A stretch of 64,000 nucleotides of DNA from Aphidius gifuensis (lineage: Eukaryota; Arthropoda; Insecta; Hymenoptera; Braconidae). Location: the NCBI RefSeq assembly GCF_014905175.1, contig NC_057790.1:21974469-22038468 (forward strand), given 5' to 3'. Of the stretch, positions 1-12,939 are shown one piece after another; the stretch's first letter is position 1; each line of letters opens with the position of its first letter. The position numbers were made by a program, and so were the translations under genes. The notes beneath the pieces were generated by a model that saw only the letters and a program-made list of their open reading frames with translations, was not told the DNA's origin and searched no databases.

Positions 1-2203
1 TCGTACAATCACAGATTGAATGAGATTTTTTTTAAATTAAAAAATACACAATCAACACAGAGATGTTTAGTTTTTTTTTTATCGAGGGTAGAAATTTAAA
101 AGGAGAGTGACAAATATACTGCGATACATAAATAATTTTTTAGCAAATTATTGCCAGACAGACAGGACGATGGCATATTTATAAATATCTATTTTTTTTT
201 TTTTTCTTTGAGGTAGGGAAAAGGTACACTAGACATACTTATACATATTCTAAAATGAAAATTTTGTATTAATATATTATAATAATATTAATATTATTAT
301 TTTTTTTCAATTTGTTGATGTTGAATTTTTTTAAATGACACAATAAAATTAAATTTTTTTCTTGCTCATTTTTCTAGCATATGTAAATGAATAAATAATT
401 TTTTTATTCCAAAAAAAAATGTTAATGAAATAAATTAAAAAAATAATCTAAATTATTGATAAATCATTTTCTATTATTTTATTTATTTTCAATTTATCAT
501 AAAATTTTTTTTTACGCATGTTTTTTTTTTATTTAAAGCTCTTGATAAAATTGATCACGTATTAATTTATTTTTATTATCAATTAAAATTACCATCGTAT
601 GTCTACAGAGATTCACTTAAAAAGCTGGAAAAATTTCATTCATTAACATTTTTTTTTTCTTTCAATATTTAGCATATTGATGCTCACGACACATATCTTT
701 TTTTTTTGTTTTTTTATATTTTTTTTTTCGAAACACTTTTAATTCCTGACAATTGCTATTCAATATATATTTTTTTTTTCAAATTATTTAAATACGCATT
801 GCCCTTGTCACGAACTCAACGATAAAAGGATTTAATGATATATCATAAACAGTATATCATTCACTCTCTTTTTTTTTATTTTTTTCGTTATTTTTTTTCT
901 CTCCTTTATTACTAATCGTAGACACAAACAATGACTGATTATGCAATAAAATAAAAGAGACAAGTGATGATGATGATGACGATAATAGTATAACGAGAAG
1001 AAAAAAAAAAAATAAAAAATTATATAAATAAATAAAATAATATATATATTTTTTTGTGAAAAAATAATAATAAATGAGGGGCGTTACTTTTTTTTTATTT
1101 TTGTATATTTCATCGATTAACACGATGACGATCTTTGTTCTTCACCTTGGACTCGTGGCAACCTAGTAACGGTTGTTAAATGGATGAACTTGTTGGCATT
1201 GTCTGTATTCTAGGATCATTTAAATAGACAAGATTTTTTTTTTTTTTATAAGGTCTCCACATATGCACACATATACAAATACAATACTAGTTTTTGTCAC
1301 TAAACATATAAATTTCGAAACGTCTCGAGACTATTTTTGAAGTTGGTGTTGATATTTCTTATTATTTTTTATTTTCATTTTCATTTTCATCATATTAAAT
1401 ATATTTTAATTTAAATTTTTTTTTTTTTTTTGCTATTTCAGTCGCTCATTATTATTATTATTATATTTATATATTTTTTTTTTTTACTTAATGGGATTTT
1501 ATTTTTCATTGATGATTATATTTTTTTTGTTTAAATTATTTTTCCATTATTATTAGCTTTTTAAAATCTTCAGATGATGATGACTAGTTAATAGTTTTAT
1601 GGATACTTGGATTGGCTTTTAGCAATTATATTATTGATCACAAGTTTATTATTATTTTTTTATTTGATTAAATAAAAAAAAAAAAATCTAAATGATTGAT
1701 TATTGATTTTTAATAATATATTTTTATTTAATTTGTTAATATATATTATTATTCTGTTGTTGTTGCTGTTGTTGCTGTTGATGTTGATTTATCACTGATT
1801 TTTCTTTTGAATATATACTTATATAATTTATTTTAAAAAGGTTTATTTTTTTAAAATTATTTTCGATTGAGTTGTAGAAAGAGAGGGCTGATACTTGGCT
1901 GATGATTATTGTTGTGTCATAATATTATTTTATTAATTTCATAATAATAAATTGATGGACAACAACAAAATCATTAATGCACCATGATCGTGGTCCATAT
2001 TCCATACTCCATAATTCACAGTTGAATTATTAAATTTATAAATTGGTTTAAATGATAAAAAATAATAAATTTCATTGACTTGATATTTTCATCATTGCCA
2101 TGTGCGATATATAAATGAAATTTTAAACAATAATAAAATTAAAATTTATAATAATAATAATAGGATAATAATAATAATAATAATTTGGTAATTTTGTAAC
2201 ATT
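1..2203. other. Gene-free AT-rich flank, probably PKA 3' UTR/intergenic
   Basis: This stretch holds long T and A runs, short trinucleotide tracts (TTG/CTG near 1752-1785, ATA/TAA near 2150-2185) and no open frame with domain-like composition. Because the PKA gene ends at 2204 on the minus strand, the part next to it is probably its 3' untranslated region. Where that transcript ends cannot be told from sequence alone. Nothing else was recognised. Confidence 0.5.
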
Positions 2204-3265
2204 TCAAAATTCAGCAAATTCTTTTGCACATTTTTCAGTATTTGAGATTCTCAATGGTTCTTCTTCGTAATCATCAAAATTACTAGTATCACCAGGTCCT
2301 TTACATTTTGGTATAAATGGTGCTTCAATTTTTTTTTGAAATACAGCAATCCAATCAGTACTTGCAAACCATTTATGTCCTTTAATATCATTAACACCAG
2401 CTTTTAAATTACCATATCTTTTAGTTAAATCAACTTGTAATAAATTACGTAATAAATCTTTTAAATCAGATCCAAAATGTGATGGAAATCTAACTTTACC
2501 ACTAACAATTTTTTCATATATTTGTATTGGTTGATCAGCAAAAAATGGTGGATAACCAGCAGCCATTTCATAAACTAATACACCAAGTGCCCACCAATCA
2601 ACAGCTTTATTATAACCTTTACTCAATATTATTTCTGGTGCTAAATATTCTGGTGTACCACATAATGTCCACGTTCTACCTTTAACACGTTTTGCAAAAC
2701 CAAAATCAGTTACTTTTAAATAACCCTGTGAATCAATTAATAAATTTTCTGGTTTAAGATCACGATATATTAAATCAAGATAATGTAAATATTCAAATGC
2801 AAGAACAATTTGTGCAGCATAAAAACGTGAATGTGGCTCTGAAAAACGTCCAACTTTACGTAAATGACTAAACATTTCACCACCTGGTACATATTCAAGT
2901 ACCATATATAAATTTGAATTATCCTTGAAATGAAAACGTAATGATACGAGAAATGGAAAACTTATTGCTTGTAATATTCTTTTTTCATTTAATGTATGTT
3001 CAACTTGTTTTAGTTTAACAACTTTTTGTTTATCAAGTATTTTCATTGCATAATATTCTTTTGTTGGTTTATGTTGTACAATCATAACTCTACCAAATGA
3101 ACCAGTACCAAGTGTTTTAATACGTTCAAAATCATCAAGTGATGCTGTATTTGTTGGATTTTTTTTCCATTTTTCTTCAAATTCTTCTTTTGCTTGATCA
3201 AGAAATTCCTTGACACTTTCAGCAGCATCAACTTTTTTATTTGAACTTGCGGCATTGTTGCCCAT
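2204..3265 (-). CDS. Pka-C1: cAMP-dependent protein kinase catalytic subunit
   Basis: Serine/threonine kinase released from its regulatory subunits by cAMP; it phosphorylates cytosolic and nuclear targets. The 353-residue protein is complete and encoded without introns. Visible features are an N-terminal MGNN myristoylation-type start, glycine loop GTGSFG (53-58), VAIK-type lysine K75 in YYAMK, catalytic YRDLKPEN (167-174), DFG (187-189), activation-loop threonine T200 in [14 protein letters not shown], and a C-terminal FAEF hydrophobic motif. Length and motifs match the PKA-C alpha/C1 family (about 350 residues). The start chosen is the only one giving the conserved glycine-2 N-terminus. It lies head-to-head with fizzy. 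The upstream 5' sequence to 3335 stays open in frame (see findings), so an extended isoform cannot be excluded. Confidence 0.97.
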   Translation of the reverse strand: MGNNAASSNKKVDAAESVKEFLDQAKEEFEEKWKKNPTNTASLDDFERIKTLGTGSFGRVMIVQHKPTKEYYAMKILDKQKVVKLKQVEHTLNEKRILQAISFPFLVSLRFHFKDNSNLYMVLEYVPGGEMFSHLRKVGRFSEPHSRFYAAQIVLAFEYLHYLDLIYRDLKPENLLIDSQGYLKVTDFGFAKRVKGRTWTLCGTPEYLAPEIILSKGYNKAVDWWALGVLVYEMAAGYPPFFADQPIQIYEKIVSGKVRFPSHFGSDLKDLLRNLLQVDLTKRYGNLKAGVNDIKGHKWFASTDWIAVFQKKIEAPFIPKCKGPGDTSNFDDYEEEPLRISNTEKCAKEFAEF

Positions 3266-3335
3266 TTTACTTGCCGTGCTTGAGCCTGCCAGGGCTCCAC
3301 GGATATCAAATTTCTTCAGAATTTCTGCGGCTTTA
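3266..3335 (-). other. 5' exon segment of the PKA gene upstream of the start codon
   Basis: On the minus strand a splice-acceptor-like AG precedes about 70 bases of less AT-rich sequence that run directly into the PKA ATG. The segment is open in the PKA reading frame and would encode roughly [16 protein letters not shown] ahead of the usual Met. The simplest reading is a 5' UTR exon. An N-terminally extended product would need an upstream exon with its own start codon, which was not identified. Confidence 0.45.
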
Positions 3336-5432
3336 TTAACAACAATTTAAATTTTAATTATATATCAATTTTTATTGTTTAAAAAACAACACAACAAAAA
3401 TTAGAAAAGCACCTGTATTATTATTATTATTATTATTATCACTACTCCCAATCAATCAATCAATACAAGTTGATGTAAAATTTTTTTTTCTTTTATTATT
3501 ATTATTTACTGATTGATTTATTATTAATATTTATTTATTGATATTTAATGATAAATATACACAACACATTGATGAATTTTTTTTTCCTGTGTGTTTATAT
3601 ATAGATTATTTTTTTTTTTTTTCCAATAATAATTTTGTATGCACATGCGCAAATATACCTTTCTTTTTTATTTATTTATTTATTACTGTTTATGTTTTAT
3701 TTTTTTTTTTATACTGTTTACTCCAAAAAAAAAATAAATAAATATATATATCTCGTTTTGTTTAAACAAACATATTTAAATAAATTTTTCAATAATAAAT
3801 AAATGATTATTATCAAATATTTTTTAATTAATAATAAAGCTGTTTAAAATTAATATAAATGGGTCAACACTCCTCGTCTGCACCTTGCGCCATCTTTCCT
3901 GTCAATTACAACTGTCACTGTTCCTTTTGGTCACCACCAACACAAAATATTCACTATCTCTTTATTCACCAACACACTGTCAACACATAAATCACTAATT
4001 AACAAATAAATATATATTAATTTAAAAACAATAACAACACATAAAATTTAATTTCAATAAATAGTTTCACTCTTTTTTTTTTTAATTTTTTATATTGTGT
4101 TTCTATGATAACATCAATAGCTAATTTAATTTACCTGTCTGTCAAAATATTGTCAGGCACAAAATTCCGTAGAGACAATTTATACTTAAATTGTCGTAAT
4201 TAATTAATTTAACTAAATTTTTATTATTATTATTATTGTTGGTGTGTATGTAATATAATGATTTATTAAAACTGGAGTTTTAAACCAGCTGAAGACGACG
4301 AGTTTATTACACTGATGATAAATACACACTCAACTGACGGCCACCGTCAAAACCAACACTTATTACACACAAATACGTAGATCCTCTAAATTCACATATG
4401 TGTGTATACACAAATACACTGTCTCTCTCTTTTTTTATTTTTTTTTTCACTTTGACAATTATATATTTTTCTTGTCACAACAAAAACTATCCAGTATGTA
4501 AAAATTTATTTATATATTTTTTTGTTTTCATTAATTAATTATTATTAACAATTAGAGAAAAAAAACAAAATGATGTATGTATTGTTATATATGTGTAAAA
4601 AAAAAACAAAACAAGTTTTAAAAAAAAAAAAAAAACAATCCTTTTTGTAAATTAATAGTGGGGCGCAAGACTTTTCCTTTAAGATGGCCGCCCGAGTCTG
4701 TTTGTGTCCCAGATTTCGCGGAGAATGCGAAAATGGATGAGGTCTTTTCGAAAGAACCTGTACTGTCAGCCTCGAATGAAGAGAGACCTCGGAGAGTAAC
4801 ACTCTCGCGCACACACACATCAACAAATAACCCACCTTGTTTTTATGTATGTGTGTGTGTGCGCGAGTTAACTATTCTATGAAATTAAATAATAATAATA
4901 ATGTTAATTAAAAATAATAATAGTAGTATACAAAATGGCGGTTGTGTCAGTATTAATTTACCGACATGTGGTAACTAGGTTTTATATTTTTTTTTGTATT
5001 TTGATTGGCTAAAAAGATTGACCAATCATTCACAAAAATAAACGCCCTCTATTGTTGTTGTTATTATTGTATTTTAAATTTTTAACGGTTAGAAAACAGG
5101 TTAGAAAAGGAGAAAAAAAAAATTATTAAACCGTTTTGCTTGGAGTTGACATTTTTCAACGTGTTTTCAAGTCAATGACTATTTTATTATTAAATAATTA
5201 ATTTTATTAATTGAATTATTTTATAAATAATTTAGCTTAAATTGCTTGGTTATTATATTTTTTTTTTTTCGAAAAGAAAATACAATTTTTTTTTCGAGAT
5301 AAACAGAGAGAAAGCGTCTCTTTTTTGTTTAATTAAAAATTAATATTTTTATCAATTAAATATTGTGAGGATTTAATTGACATTAATTTTTAATTTTAAA
5401 TATAAATTATTGACACAACAACAACAACAACA
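3336..5432. promoter_or_regulatory. Divergent promoter region between PKA (-) and fizzy (+)
   Basis: The two genes are transcribed away from each other across about 2 kb. Most of it is AT-rich, but 4655-4830 is clearly more GC-rich and contains AAGATGGCCGCC, CG-rich patches and TCTCGCGC, and 4931-4946 has CAAAATGGCGGTTG. Such ATGGCG/GCCGCC patches in AT-rich insect DNA typically mark transcription starts. The region around 4660-4830 is therefore a good candidate first exon/promoter for PKA, with fizzy's start nearer 5100-5400. The exact start sites are inference. Confidence 0.45.
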
Positions 5433-7184
5433 ATGTCTCATTTGAGGTATCAAAAAGAATTGAGTAACATAACCCGCATGGATGATGCTATTAAAGGACC
5501 TTTACCAAGATGGCAAAAAAAATGTTTAGAAAATTCAAGTTCAAGGTATGTTTATCATTATTTATTTACAAATTTTATATATTTATTTTTGTGATATTGT
5601 ATTGTTTATTTTTCTTTTTTATTTTAGCATCAATGTTAGTATGAGTAATATGACCTTAAATAATTCAAGAAAACCATCAAATAATTCAATTGCAAATATA
5701 CCAACTGGTAAAACACCAACAAAACGTACTGAATTAAAAGTTAAAAAAACACCAAATAAAAGTGCTAAAAAATCACCAAGTAAGTAAATAAATATATAAA
5801 ATAAATATATAAAAATTAAATTATATAATAAAAATAAATAATACCAACAGGTCGTTCAACAACTCCAACAAGTGGTGCTGATAGATTTATACCTTCAAGA
5901 TCAACAACAAATTTTGACTATGCTTATCACAAGCTACAACAACACAACAACAATAATAATAATACTGATCAAGAAAGTGAAAAATCTGATAATACAAGTC
6001 CATCAAAAAAAGAAATGCAACGTTTAATTAGTGAAAATATACATGGTACAGATATTAGTAATATGAGAGTATTGTCATATGCAAATAAAGCACCAGCACC
6101 ACCAGAAGGTTATCAAAATCCATTACGTGTTGTTTATAGTCAAACTAAAACACCAGCAAGTGTTAAAACATCAAGTCGTTATATACCACAAGCACCAGAT
6201 CGTATACTTGATGCACCAGAAATTGTTGATGATTATTATTTAAATTTAATTGATTGGTCGCCAGAAAATATATTAGCTGTTGCACTTGCTGGTAATGTTT
6301 ATTTATGGAATGCAGCAACAGGTACAATTGAACAATTATTTGAACTTGATGGTAATGATTATGTATGTTCAGTATCATGGATACAAGAAGGACCATATTT
6401 AGCTGTTGGTTTAACAAGTGGTAATACTGAATTATGGGATTGTAGTCAAATGAAACGTGTACGTATTATGAATGGACATGCATCACGTGTTGGTTCATTA
6501 GCATGGAATGGTCATGTTATAACAAGTGGATGTAGATCTGGACAAATAATACATCATGATGTTAGACAAAGAGAACATATTATTGCAACAATACCAAATG
6601 CACATGCACAAGAAGTATGTGGTTTAAAATGGTCACCAGATGGTAAATATTTAGCAAGTGGTGGTAATGATAATATGTTACAAATATGGCCAACAGTTAG
6701 TGGACAAAATCATACACATACACAACCAATATATTCATTTAATCAACATCAAGCTGCTGTTAAAGCACTTGCATGGTGTCCATGGCAAACAAATATATTA
6801 GCAAGTGGTGGTGGTACTGCTGATAGAACAATACGTTTTTGGAATTGTAATAATGGAACATGTTTAAATACCATTGATACACAATCACAAGTATGCTCAT
6901 TATTATGGTCAACAACATATAAAGAAATTATATCTGGTCATGGTTATGCACAATGTCAATTAACAATATGGAAATATCCATCAATGAATAAAGTTGCTGA
7001 ATTAACTGGACATACTAGTCGTGTATTACATCTTGCAATGTCACCAGATGGTACAACTGTATTGAGTGCTGGTGCTGATGAAACATTACGTTTATGGAAA
7101 TGTTTTCAACCAGATCCACACAAGAAAAAAGAAACAACTGAAATTAAATCTGTTGCATCAAAACTCAAACAATCTATACGATAA
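5433..7184 (+). CDS. fzy: Fizzy/Cdc20, WD40 activator of the anaphase-promoting complex
   Basis: Recruits mitotic cyclins and securin to APC/C and is the target of the spindle checkpoint. Three exons with phase-consistent GT-AG junctions: 5433-5545, 5628-5779 and 5851-7184, giving 532 residues. The C-box DRFIP sits at residues 99-103; the family motif APPEGYQNPLRVVYSQ precedes a seven-bladed WD40 propeller with repeated W-D/W-N strand ends; the protein ends in the APC/C-binding Ile-Arg tail (SIR). This combination separates Cdc20/fizzy from Cdh1/fizzy-related. No KEN box was noticed. The start is the first ATG after an ACAACA-rich leader, and SHLRYQKEL after it resembles other insect fizzy N-termini. 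Length fits the family (about 500-530). Confidence 0.96.
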
Positions 7185-7647
7185 TCTCTCTCTCTAGCTT
7201 TTTCAATTGATCATCATTTAATTTATTATTATTTTTATTTTTTGTATTTGTAATTGATTGGTTTTTTTTTTTTTTCAATGACTTTCATGTAGTTATTATA
7301 TATTAAAATTGCAAATAAATAAACAATTTTTTGAATGTTAGATTTAAGTTAAATGCTCAGATAATTTTGAGTATATATTTTCATTTTTTTTTTTTAAATA
7401 AAACAATGCATTCCTTGAATTTTATTTGTTTAAATTTTTTTATTATCAACCTGATCAAGCTGATGATGGTGACTTAATCCCCTCCATTTTATTTCTTTTT
7501 TTTTTTTCTTTTTGCTCTCCCACCTTCATTTCTTTTTTATTTTTATTATTATATCCTTTATAATGATGATGTTTCAAGACGCTCAGGTGAGCCTCTTGTC
7601 TGTCGTGTTGTTGTTGTTGTCGTTATAAAAAAATAAAAACAAGTGCA
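7185..7647. other. Intergenic: fizzy 3' UTR and inturned 5' region
   Basis: AATAAATAAA-type polyadenylation signals at about 7313-7325 follow fizzy. Downstream T-rich tracts and a TTG-repeat patch (about 7605-7622) lead into the next start codon at 7648. No gene was seen. Confidence 0.5.
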
Positions 7648-10464
7648 ATGAGTGTTTCTGATAGTAAAAATTTGTTAAAACAAGAAGATCGTAAAATGAC
7701 AAAAGAAAATGAAGATGACTGGTGGGAAAGTGATGATGAATCTAGTTGTGAATCATATTATTCAGACTCTGGAAGGTAAGCATTATAAAAAAAAATCAAA
7801 TAATTAATTTTAATAATTTTATTTGTCAATTTTTACAGTTCAATTGCTGAATGGGAAACTGAAATTGGTGCACATGGTGAAGTTTTTTATATTGAATCAT
7901 ATCCAGATGATAATAAAAAACAACAACAACAACAAATTGAACCTGTTGAATCACCAGTACAAGAATTAAATAGACGTCGTAGTACAAGAGCCGGTAAATT
8001 AATGAGATTAATTAGAAGAAGAGAAAGTAAACGTTACAGTACAAGAATTAAAAAAACAAATAAAAATATTGATAATACAACAAATAATATAACAAATAAA
8101 GAAGTAAAATTTCATGATTATCAAGCTGGTGAAATAAGACATGTATTACTATCAATTGATCCAGATAAATGTAAAAAATTAGGACGTCGTGCAACACTAT
8201 GTGAAGCTTATCTTGGTATAATACCTGGTACATTTTCTGATAAAATTCGTGTTATGGTTTCTGGTTTTATTCCAAATAATGATATTATTAAAAATAAAAA
8301 TATTAAAATTGGTGATTGGTTAAAAAGTATTGATGAACATGAAATAACAACTGATAATTTAGAATTACTATTATCAAATATAATAAAACCATGTTGTGTT
8401 AAATTAGAATTACAAAGAGTTGCTGGTGTTGAAGTTACTGTTGAAGAATCATCATTATTAAATATACCAAAAAAATCAGCAAGAGTAAAAAGACTTATTG
8501 ATAAAAAAGACAGTAATAAATTAGCTGAAATATTATTAAATTATTCATTTAGTGTATTATATTTAAATACAAATGATCTTGAAGAAAATGGAGCTGAATA
8601 TCAGGGTGTTGTTTATGCTTATCCAAAAAAAAATAATAAACCACATTCATTATTATGTACATCAAGAGGTGCATTTATAACACTTAATCATCTTTCACCT
8701 GATACATTTGGCTCAACTCCATCAAGTACAACAATAAAATATAATAATGAAATAATTAATATATTTTATTTATCAGCTAATAATGATAATAAAGAATTAT
8801 TATTAATATCAATACCAGATAAATATTATAGTCTTGATGAATCAACAAAATTAATTAATAATATTATACGTTATTTAAATTATATTTATAAAAATATAAA
8901 TTTAGCATTTGCAGAAATTAATCATGATTATTTAAATCATTTTTTTACATTGCTATTTTCATGTATTATTAATATTACAATTGATAATGATGATGATCCA
9001 ACAATTAAAAAAAATATATTTGAATTTGAAAGTATTATTGAAGCTGCACATTTTATTAATTTACCAAAAGATGCTAAAATACAAATTGATGCTGCATTAA
9101 ATGAAATGGAAGCTATGGATTATCGTGATTGGAATGAAGATCCAATGGATTGTCAACGTCTTTATACTATTCTTGGTAGTTGTATTTATCATAAAAGTTA
9201 TTTATTATCAAGTCATTTACCTTGTGATGATTTACTTGATATAAATTCATTTTTACGTCTCAATGGACTTTTAAATCTTGTTGAAAATGAATCAATTAAA
9301 TCAATGGTTATATGGAGAAAAATTTATCCAACATTAATAAATAAATTAACAGCTGATAATAAAATACTAACATCAAATGGTAAATATTTTATATTAATTG
9401 TTGGTTTTGATAATGATTTATTAGCAGTATTAGTTGAGTCTGGTGGATGTACAACATTACCAGATGACAATGAAGGACCAGATGTTTTTTATGTTGAAGA
9501 AGCACAAGAAACATTAAAACATATACAAAAAATTGGTATATCAAATCTTGCTGATAAATGGATATCATCAAATACACGTCCTGAAACAATTGATGTTAAT
9601 GATAAAAATTCTACAAGTATTAAATCAACAATAACAGATAATTTACTTGGTTTTATAAAATCAAATGATAATAATCAAACAACAACAGTTAAAATTAATA
9701 ATTCAACACCAAAAGTACCAGAGGTAACATCAATATTAAAAAAAAAAAGTCCAGAACAAAGTCCAATAATGTCGGGATCATCAATTTATTCATTACAAAC
9801 ATCAGAAGATTCAATAAGTCAAGGTACAAGTGCTGTTAGTGAAATAAGTGATGATACTATTGGTCCGATACTTGGTAGACGAGCAACAAGAGAAATGTAT
9901 CAAACATCATCTAAAAATTCTGATGACAGTGATGATGATGATGATGGTGGTGATGATACATCAGACGTTGATAATTACAGAAATGATAGTCAAACTTGTA
10001 CATTAAATTTATCAGATATACGTGAAAATCTTTTAAATCAAGCTGAATATATTGCACCAATAAAATTAACAGCTGGATTAAAAAATTCATTATTTCATTT
10101 TGTTCATCTTGATTCACTTGAAGGCTTGCTATTATCATCAAGAATTATTAATAATTCAAATAAAAATTCTGATATTATAGCAATTTTTAATAAAACAGCT
10201 CATTGTATTCATAAATTATTTAATAATTCAGTGAGATTTAAAAATATGATTAATACTGAAGTTGATAAAACATTGATTAACAAAAATCTTGTTGCAATTA
10301 AAGAACATGGAATATTATTTGAACTTGGTGATTTAACATTTTGGGTTGTTGGAAGATTATATGCAGCTCCAAATATTACAGAATTTTATGTTTGTTATCA
10401 AGATACAACACCGCAAAATCTTGTTGAAATGGCATTTAGATTAAATGAAATTTCAAATTATTAA
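7648..10464 (+). CDS. in: Inturned, planar cell polarity effector (CPLANE subunit)
   Basis: Two coding exons, 7648-7775 and 7839-10464 (AG/GT phase 2 junction), encode 917 residues, close to known Inturned lengths (about 870-940). Inturned works with Fuzzy and Fritz as the CPLANE complex, a GTPase-exchange-like assembly controlling actin prehairs and cilia. Visible order: acidic Trp-rich N-terminus (DDWWESDDESS), Lys/Arg-rich segment, a PDZ-like domain at about 140-240 containing RVMVSGFIP and GDWLKSID, a longin-like domain from about 270 (FSVLYLN, then GVVYAYP and SLLCTSRGAF), a second longin-like block, an acidic linker (SDDSDDDDDGGDD, around residue 730) and a conserved C-terminal block (FELGDLTFWVVGRLY) ending EISNY. 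Parts of its last 400 bp are copied in decayed form downstream. Assignment rests on domain order; confidence is good but not absolute. Confidence 0.85.
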
Positions 10465-10670
10465 TTTAAATATATAAGAAATATTGATAGTTTATATTTA
10501 AAAAATTTATAAATATATTTTTATTATAATTATTACTTAAAAATATTGACAATTTAATAAAAAAAAGTTGGTTAAAAATTGATTATACTTGTTGATTTTG
10601 ATGGGGAATTTTTGTCTTTAAATAAATATACTTGTAGCTACTAATTTTTATAAATTAAAAATACCCTCTA

Positions 10671-10960
10671 TGATGCCACAAGTCTGTTTCTCCATCAATA
10701 AGTCTATATCATGAAAATTAAAATTATCTAAAGTCTTATTTTCATTACAAGAAAACGTATAGATCATCTGTAAAATGTTGAACAATCCCATCTGCAACTG
10801 CACTATTATCTAATCTATAAAATTAAAATTAATTTGCATCATTTTTATATTTTTATTTTGTGAATACTAAAAATACGTATCTCAATTTAGTATTCATCTA
10901 AAATTCCTGGTGAAAATTCCACAAAGTAATAAAGCTTATGACTCGTCAAAGAAATTCATT
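10671..10960 (-). pseudogene. Decayed F-box/FBA gene copy
   Basis: On the minus strand 10671-10814 aligns by eye with exon 2 of the four intact F-box genes, keeping the acceptor TATAG, the exon length of exactly 144 bases and a stretch like AGTTGCAGATGGGATTGT, but it carries several in-frame stops from its third codon on. The segment 10890-10960 resembles the end of exon 1 (TCTAAAATTCCTGGTGAAAA on the plus strand). No usable F-box exon 1 or exon 3 was found. It is the fifth, dead member of the array and lies between inturned and the first intact copy. Confidence 0.75.
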
Positions 10961-11033
10961 ATTTTATTTTTTTGATTTACTCAAAGGTTTATTATAGTCA
11001 AAAATAATAATTAATAATTAAAATAAAAACCCA

Positions 11034-11095
11034 GATGAAATAACTTTTAATAAAACATCTAATTGTATTCACAAATTTTTCAATATAACAATGTA
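11034..11095 (+). pseudogene. Relic of the inturned 3' exon (short)
   Basis: The run TTTTAATAAAACATCTAATT followed by GTATTCACAAATTTTT mirrors inturned around 10184-10220 (TTTTTAATAAAACAGCTCATTGTATTCATAAATT). Only about 60 bases are recognisable. It is interpreted as the remains of the inturned tail carried along with an F-box duplication; being short and AT-rich, it is the weakest of the three relics. Confidence 0.5.
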
Positions 11096-11158
11096 AATAT
11101 ATTTTTTAATTTTATAATAATATTACTTAAAAATTTTAAAACATCAAGATGCAAATTA

Positions 11159-12200
11159 TTAATTAGTCATTGATGATAACAAATGGTCATAGTGTACATT
11201 AATAGTAATAGATGCTCCTGCCATTTTACTTCCATTAAGTCCAAATTTATCTCTACCACCATGTTGAAAAAAAATCTTTCTCAGTCCTGGTCCATAATTT
11301 TTAAATTCAAAAGAAACCTTTAACATAATAAATGTTAATATCCCTTAATCAATATTTAAAGATAAAATATACCCATAGCTATAGCTTATAACCGTAATAA
11401 TATTTTTTTTTTTAATTAAAAATACACTTACATAACGCCAAGTGTTTTGTTCTTCGACAATAAGTGTATTTTCGAAATTAAAATTAGCCATAAATTTACC
11501 ATCACGATTAATAAGAGTTACATGACATTTATATAACGTTGGAGAATTCCTTTTACAAATGTACCATTCACCAAACTGCTTAAAAATTGCATATATATAG
11601 CTTTATATTTTCATTTGTAAAAATAAAAATGTTATATATTTTTGGTACCTTAATTGGTGGCTGAAATTTATCTAAATATGCCGGTGAAAAACCTTCAGAA
11701 ATTAAATTTATCAATTGAAGTTTTGATGACATATTAAATGATGTACTAAAACATCGTTGTTTATCATCAAATTGGGCCTCTTTTGGTAATTCTGGTACAC
11801 CCCTTGGTGGCTCTTCAACAATCCATTCATCACCTCGACAATTAAACCACCGTGAAATACGCCAATTGGCCAATTGTTCTTGACCAGAATGATTTTTTAT
11901 TATATTTTTATTAATCGGTTTTTTATGACAAATTTGGTAATATACTTTCCATGACACTTCCTCAATTAAATGAAGTGATTTACCAACAATCAATTCACTC
12001 TTTTTATGCCATATGTAATTTCGAATTAAATTTTTCCAATCTTGGGATACAATTTGACAATTAACAAGTGATTTGTAATCAACAAAATAAATTAGTATTT
12101 GTGAAATGATTTCCACGGGTATAGATTTATCACAAATCAATAGACCATTGTTGTTTTTTTCTTCATACTCCATTTGGTCTTCATCATCAATATGATCCAT
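11159..12200 (-). CDS. F-box protein with FBA domain, copy A
   Basis: Predicted SCF ubiquitin-ligase substrate receptor of the FBXO2/FBXO6/FBXO44 type: an F-box binds Skp1 and the FBA (F-box-associated) beta-sandwich binds substrates, N-glycoproteins in mammalian Fbs1/Fbs2. Exons on the minus strand: 12200-11649, 11575-11432, 11317-11159, all joined in phase 0, 284 residues. The F-box lies at about 25-75 (IPVEIISQILIYFVDYKSL). The FBA core follows with VEEPPRGVPELPKEAQFDDK, SEGFSPAYLDKFQPPIK, GEWYICK and KNYGPGLRKIFFQHGG. The sugar-loop position reads KFGLNGSKMAG, lacking the Trp-Ala-Gly seen in copies C and D. Acceptor choice for exon 2 (11575 or 11578) is uncertain by one codon. Confidence 0.88.
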
Positions 12201-12616
12201 TTTTTTTTTTCTGTAAATTTTTAAATATACAATTAATCAAGTAATCCACTGTTTTAAAATTATATTACTATAGTACATTAACCAACCAGTCAGGTGAAAT
12301 GAAAAATAAAAAAATAACTCACTTGTGCTTGATAGACTTATATACTTTTATGATGAAGAAAAAAAAAATTCGGTTGACTATTTTCTTGCTCATAAATAGC
12401 CGATTATGCCTGGGAAATTGTTGAATCATTATAGATAAAAAAAAAAAATTTACACGACACGTAGATCGTGTTATTGTTTTTGTATACACTTGTCACTAGT
12501 AAATTTTTGTATTTGTTGTCCTAAAAAAATGGTGGATCACGTTCCATATTGTCGGGTCTTCAATTTATTTATTGAGAAACACCAAATGATGTTTTGACAA
12601 TTTTTATAATTTTCTA

Positions 12617-12752
12617 AAATATAATTAATACTGAAGTTGATAGGACATTGATTAACAAAAATATTTTTACAAGTAAAAAACATGAAATATTATTTGAACT
12701 TGGTGATTTAACATCTTGGGTTGTTTGGGTTAAATAAAAGCTGGGAATTGTT
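12617..12752 (+). pseudogene. Relic of the inturned 3' exon between F-box copies A and B
   Basis: The stretch matches inturned 10243-10460 with gaps: ATTAATACTGAAGTTGATA, ACATTGATTAACAAAAAT, then GAAATATTATTTGAACTTGG and GGTTGTT. It has GTAAAAAACAT where inturned has ATTAAAGAACAT; the third relic (16207-16602) has the same change, so the two relics share ancestry after leaving inturned. No open reading frame survives. Confidence 0.85.
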
Positions 12753-12939
12753 AATTTAAAAAATTTTAAAAAAATGAAAATTCATTATTAACAAATGCAT
12801 CAATATATTTTTATTATAAATATCATTTTTAAAATTTTAAAAAATCAACAAAAGATCATTTTTCTTTATAAATAATTTGTTAAAAATTAATGAATTTGTA
12901 TTCATTTTAATAGTTAAAATTTTAATTTTCATTTTGTCC

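Noticed and set aside
857..1123. Minus-strand frame of 88 codons
   Set aside because: Composed of Phe/Tyr/Leu/Ser from T-rich runs, no domain character, no splice or promoter context.
4658..4882. Plus-strand frame of 74 codons in the PKA/fizzy promoter
   Set aside because: The block is GC-richer because it is probably a promoter/first exon; the frame overlaps opposite-strand frames of equal quality and resembles no protein.
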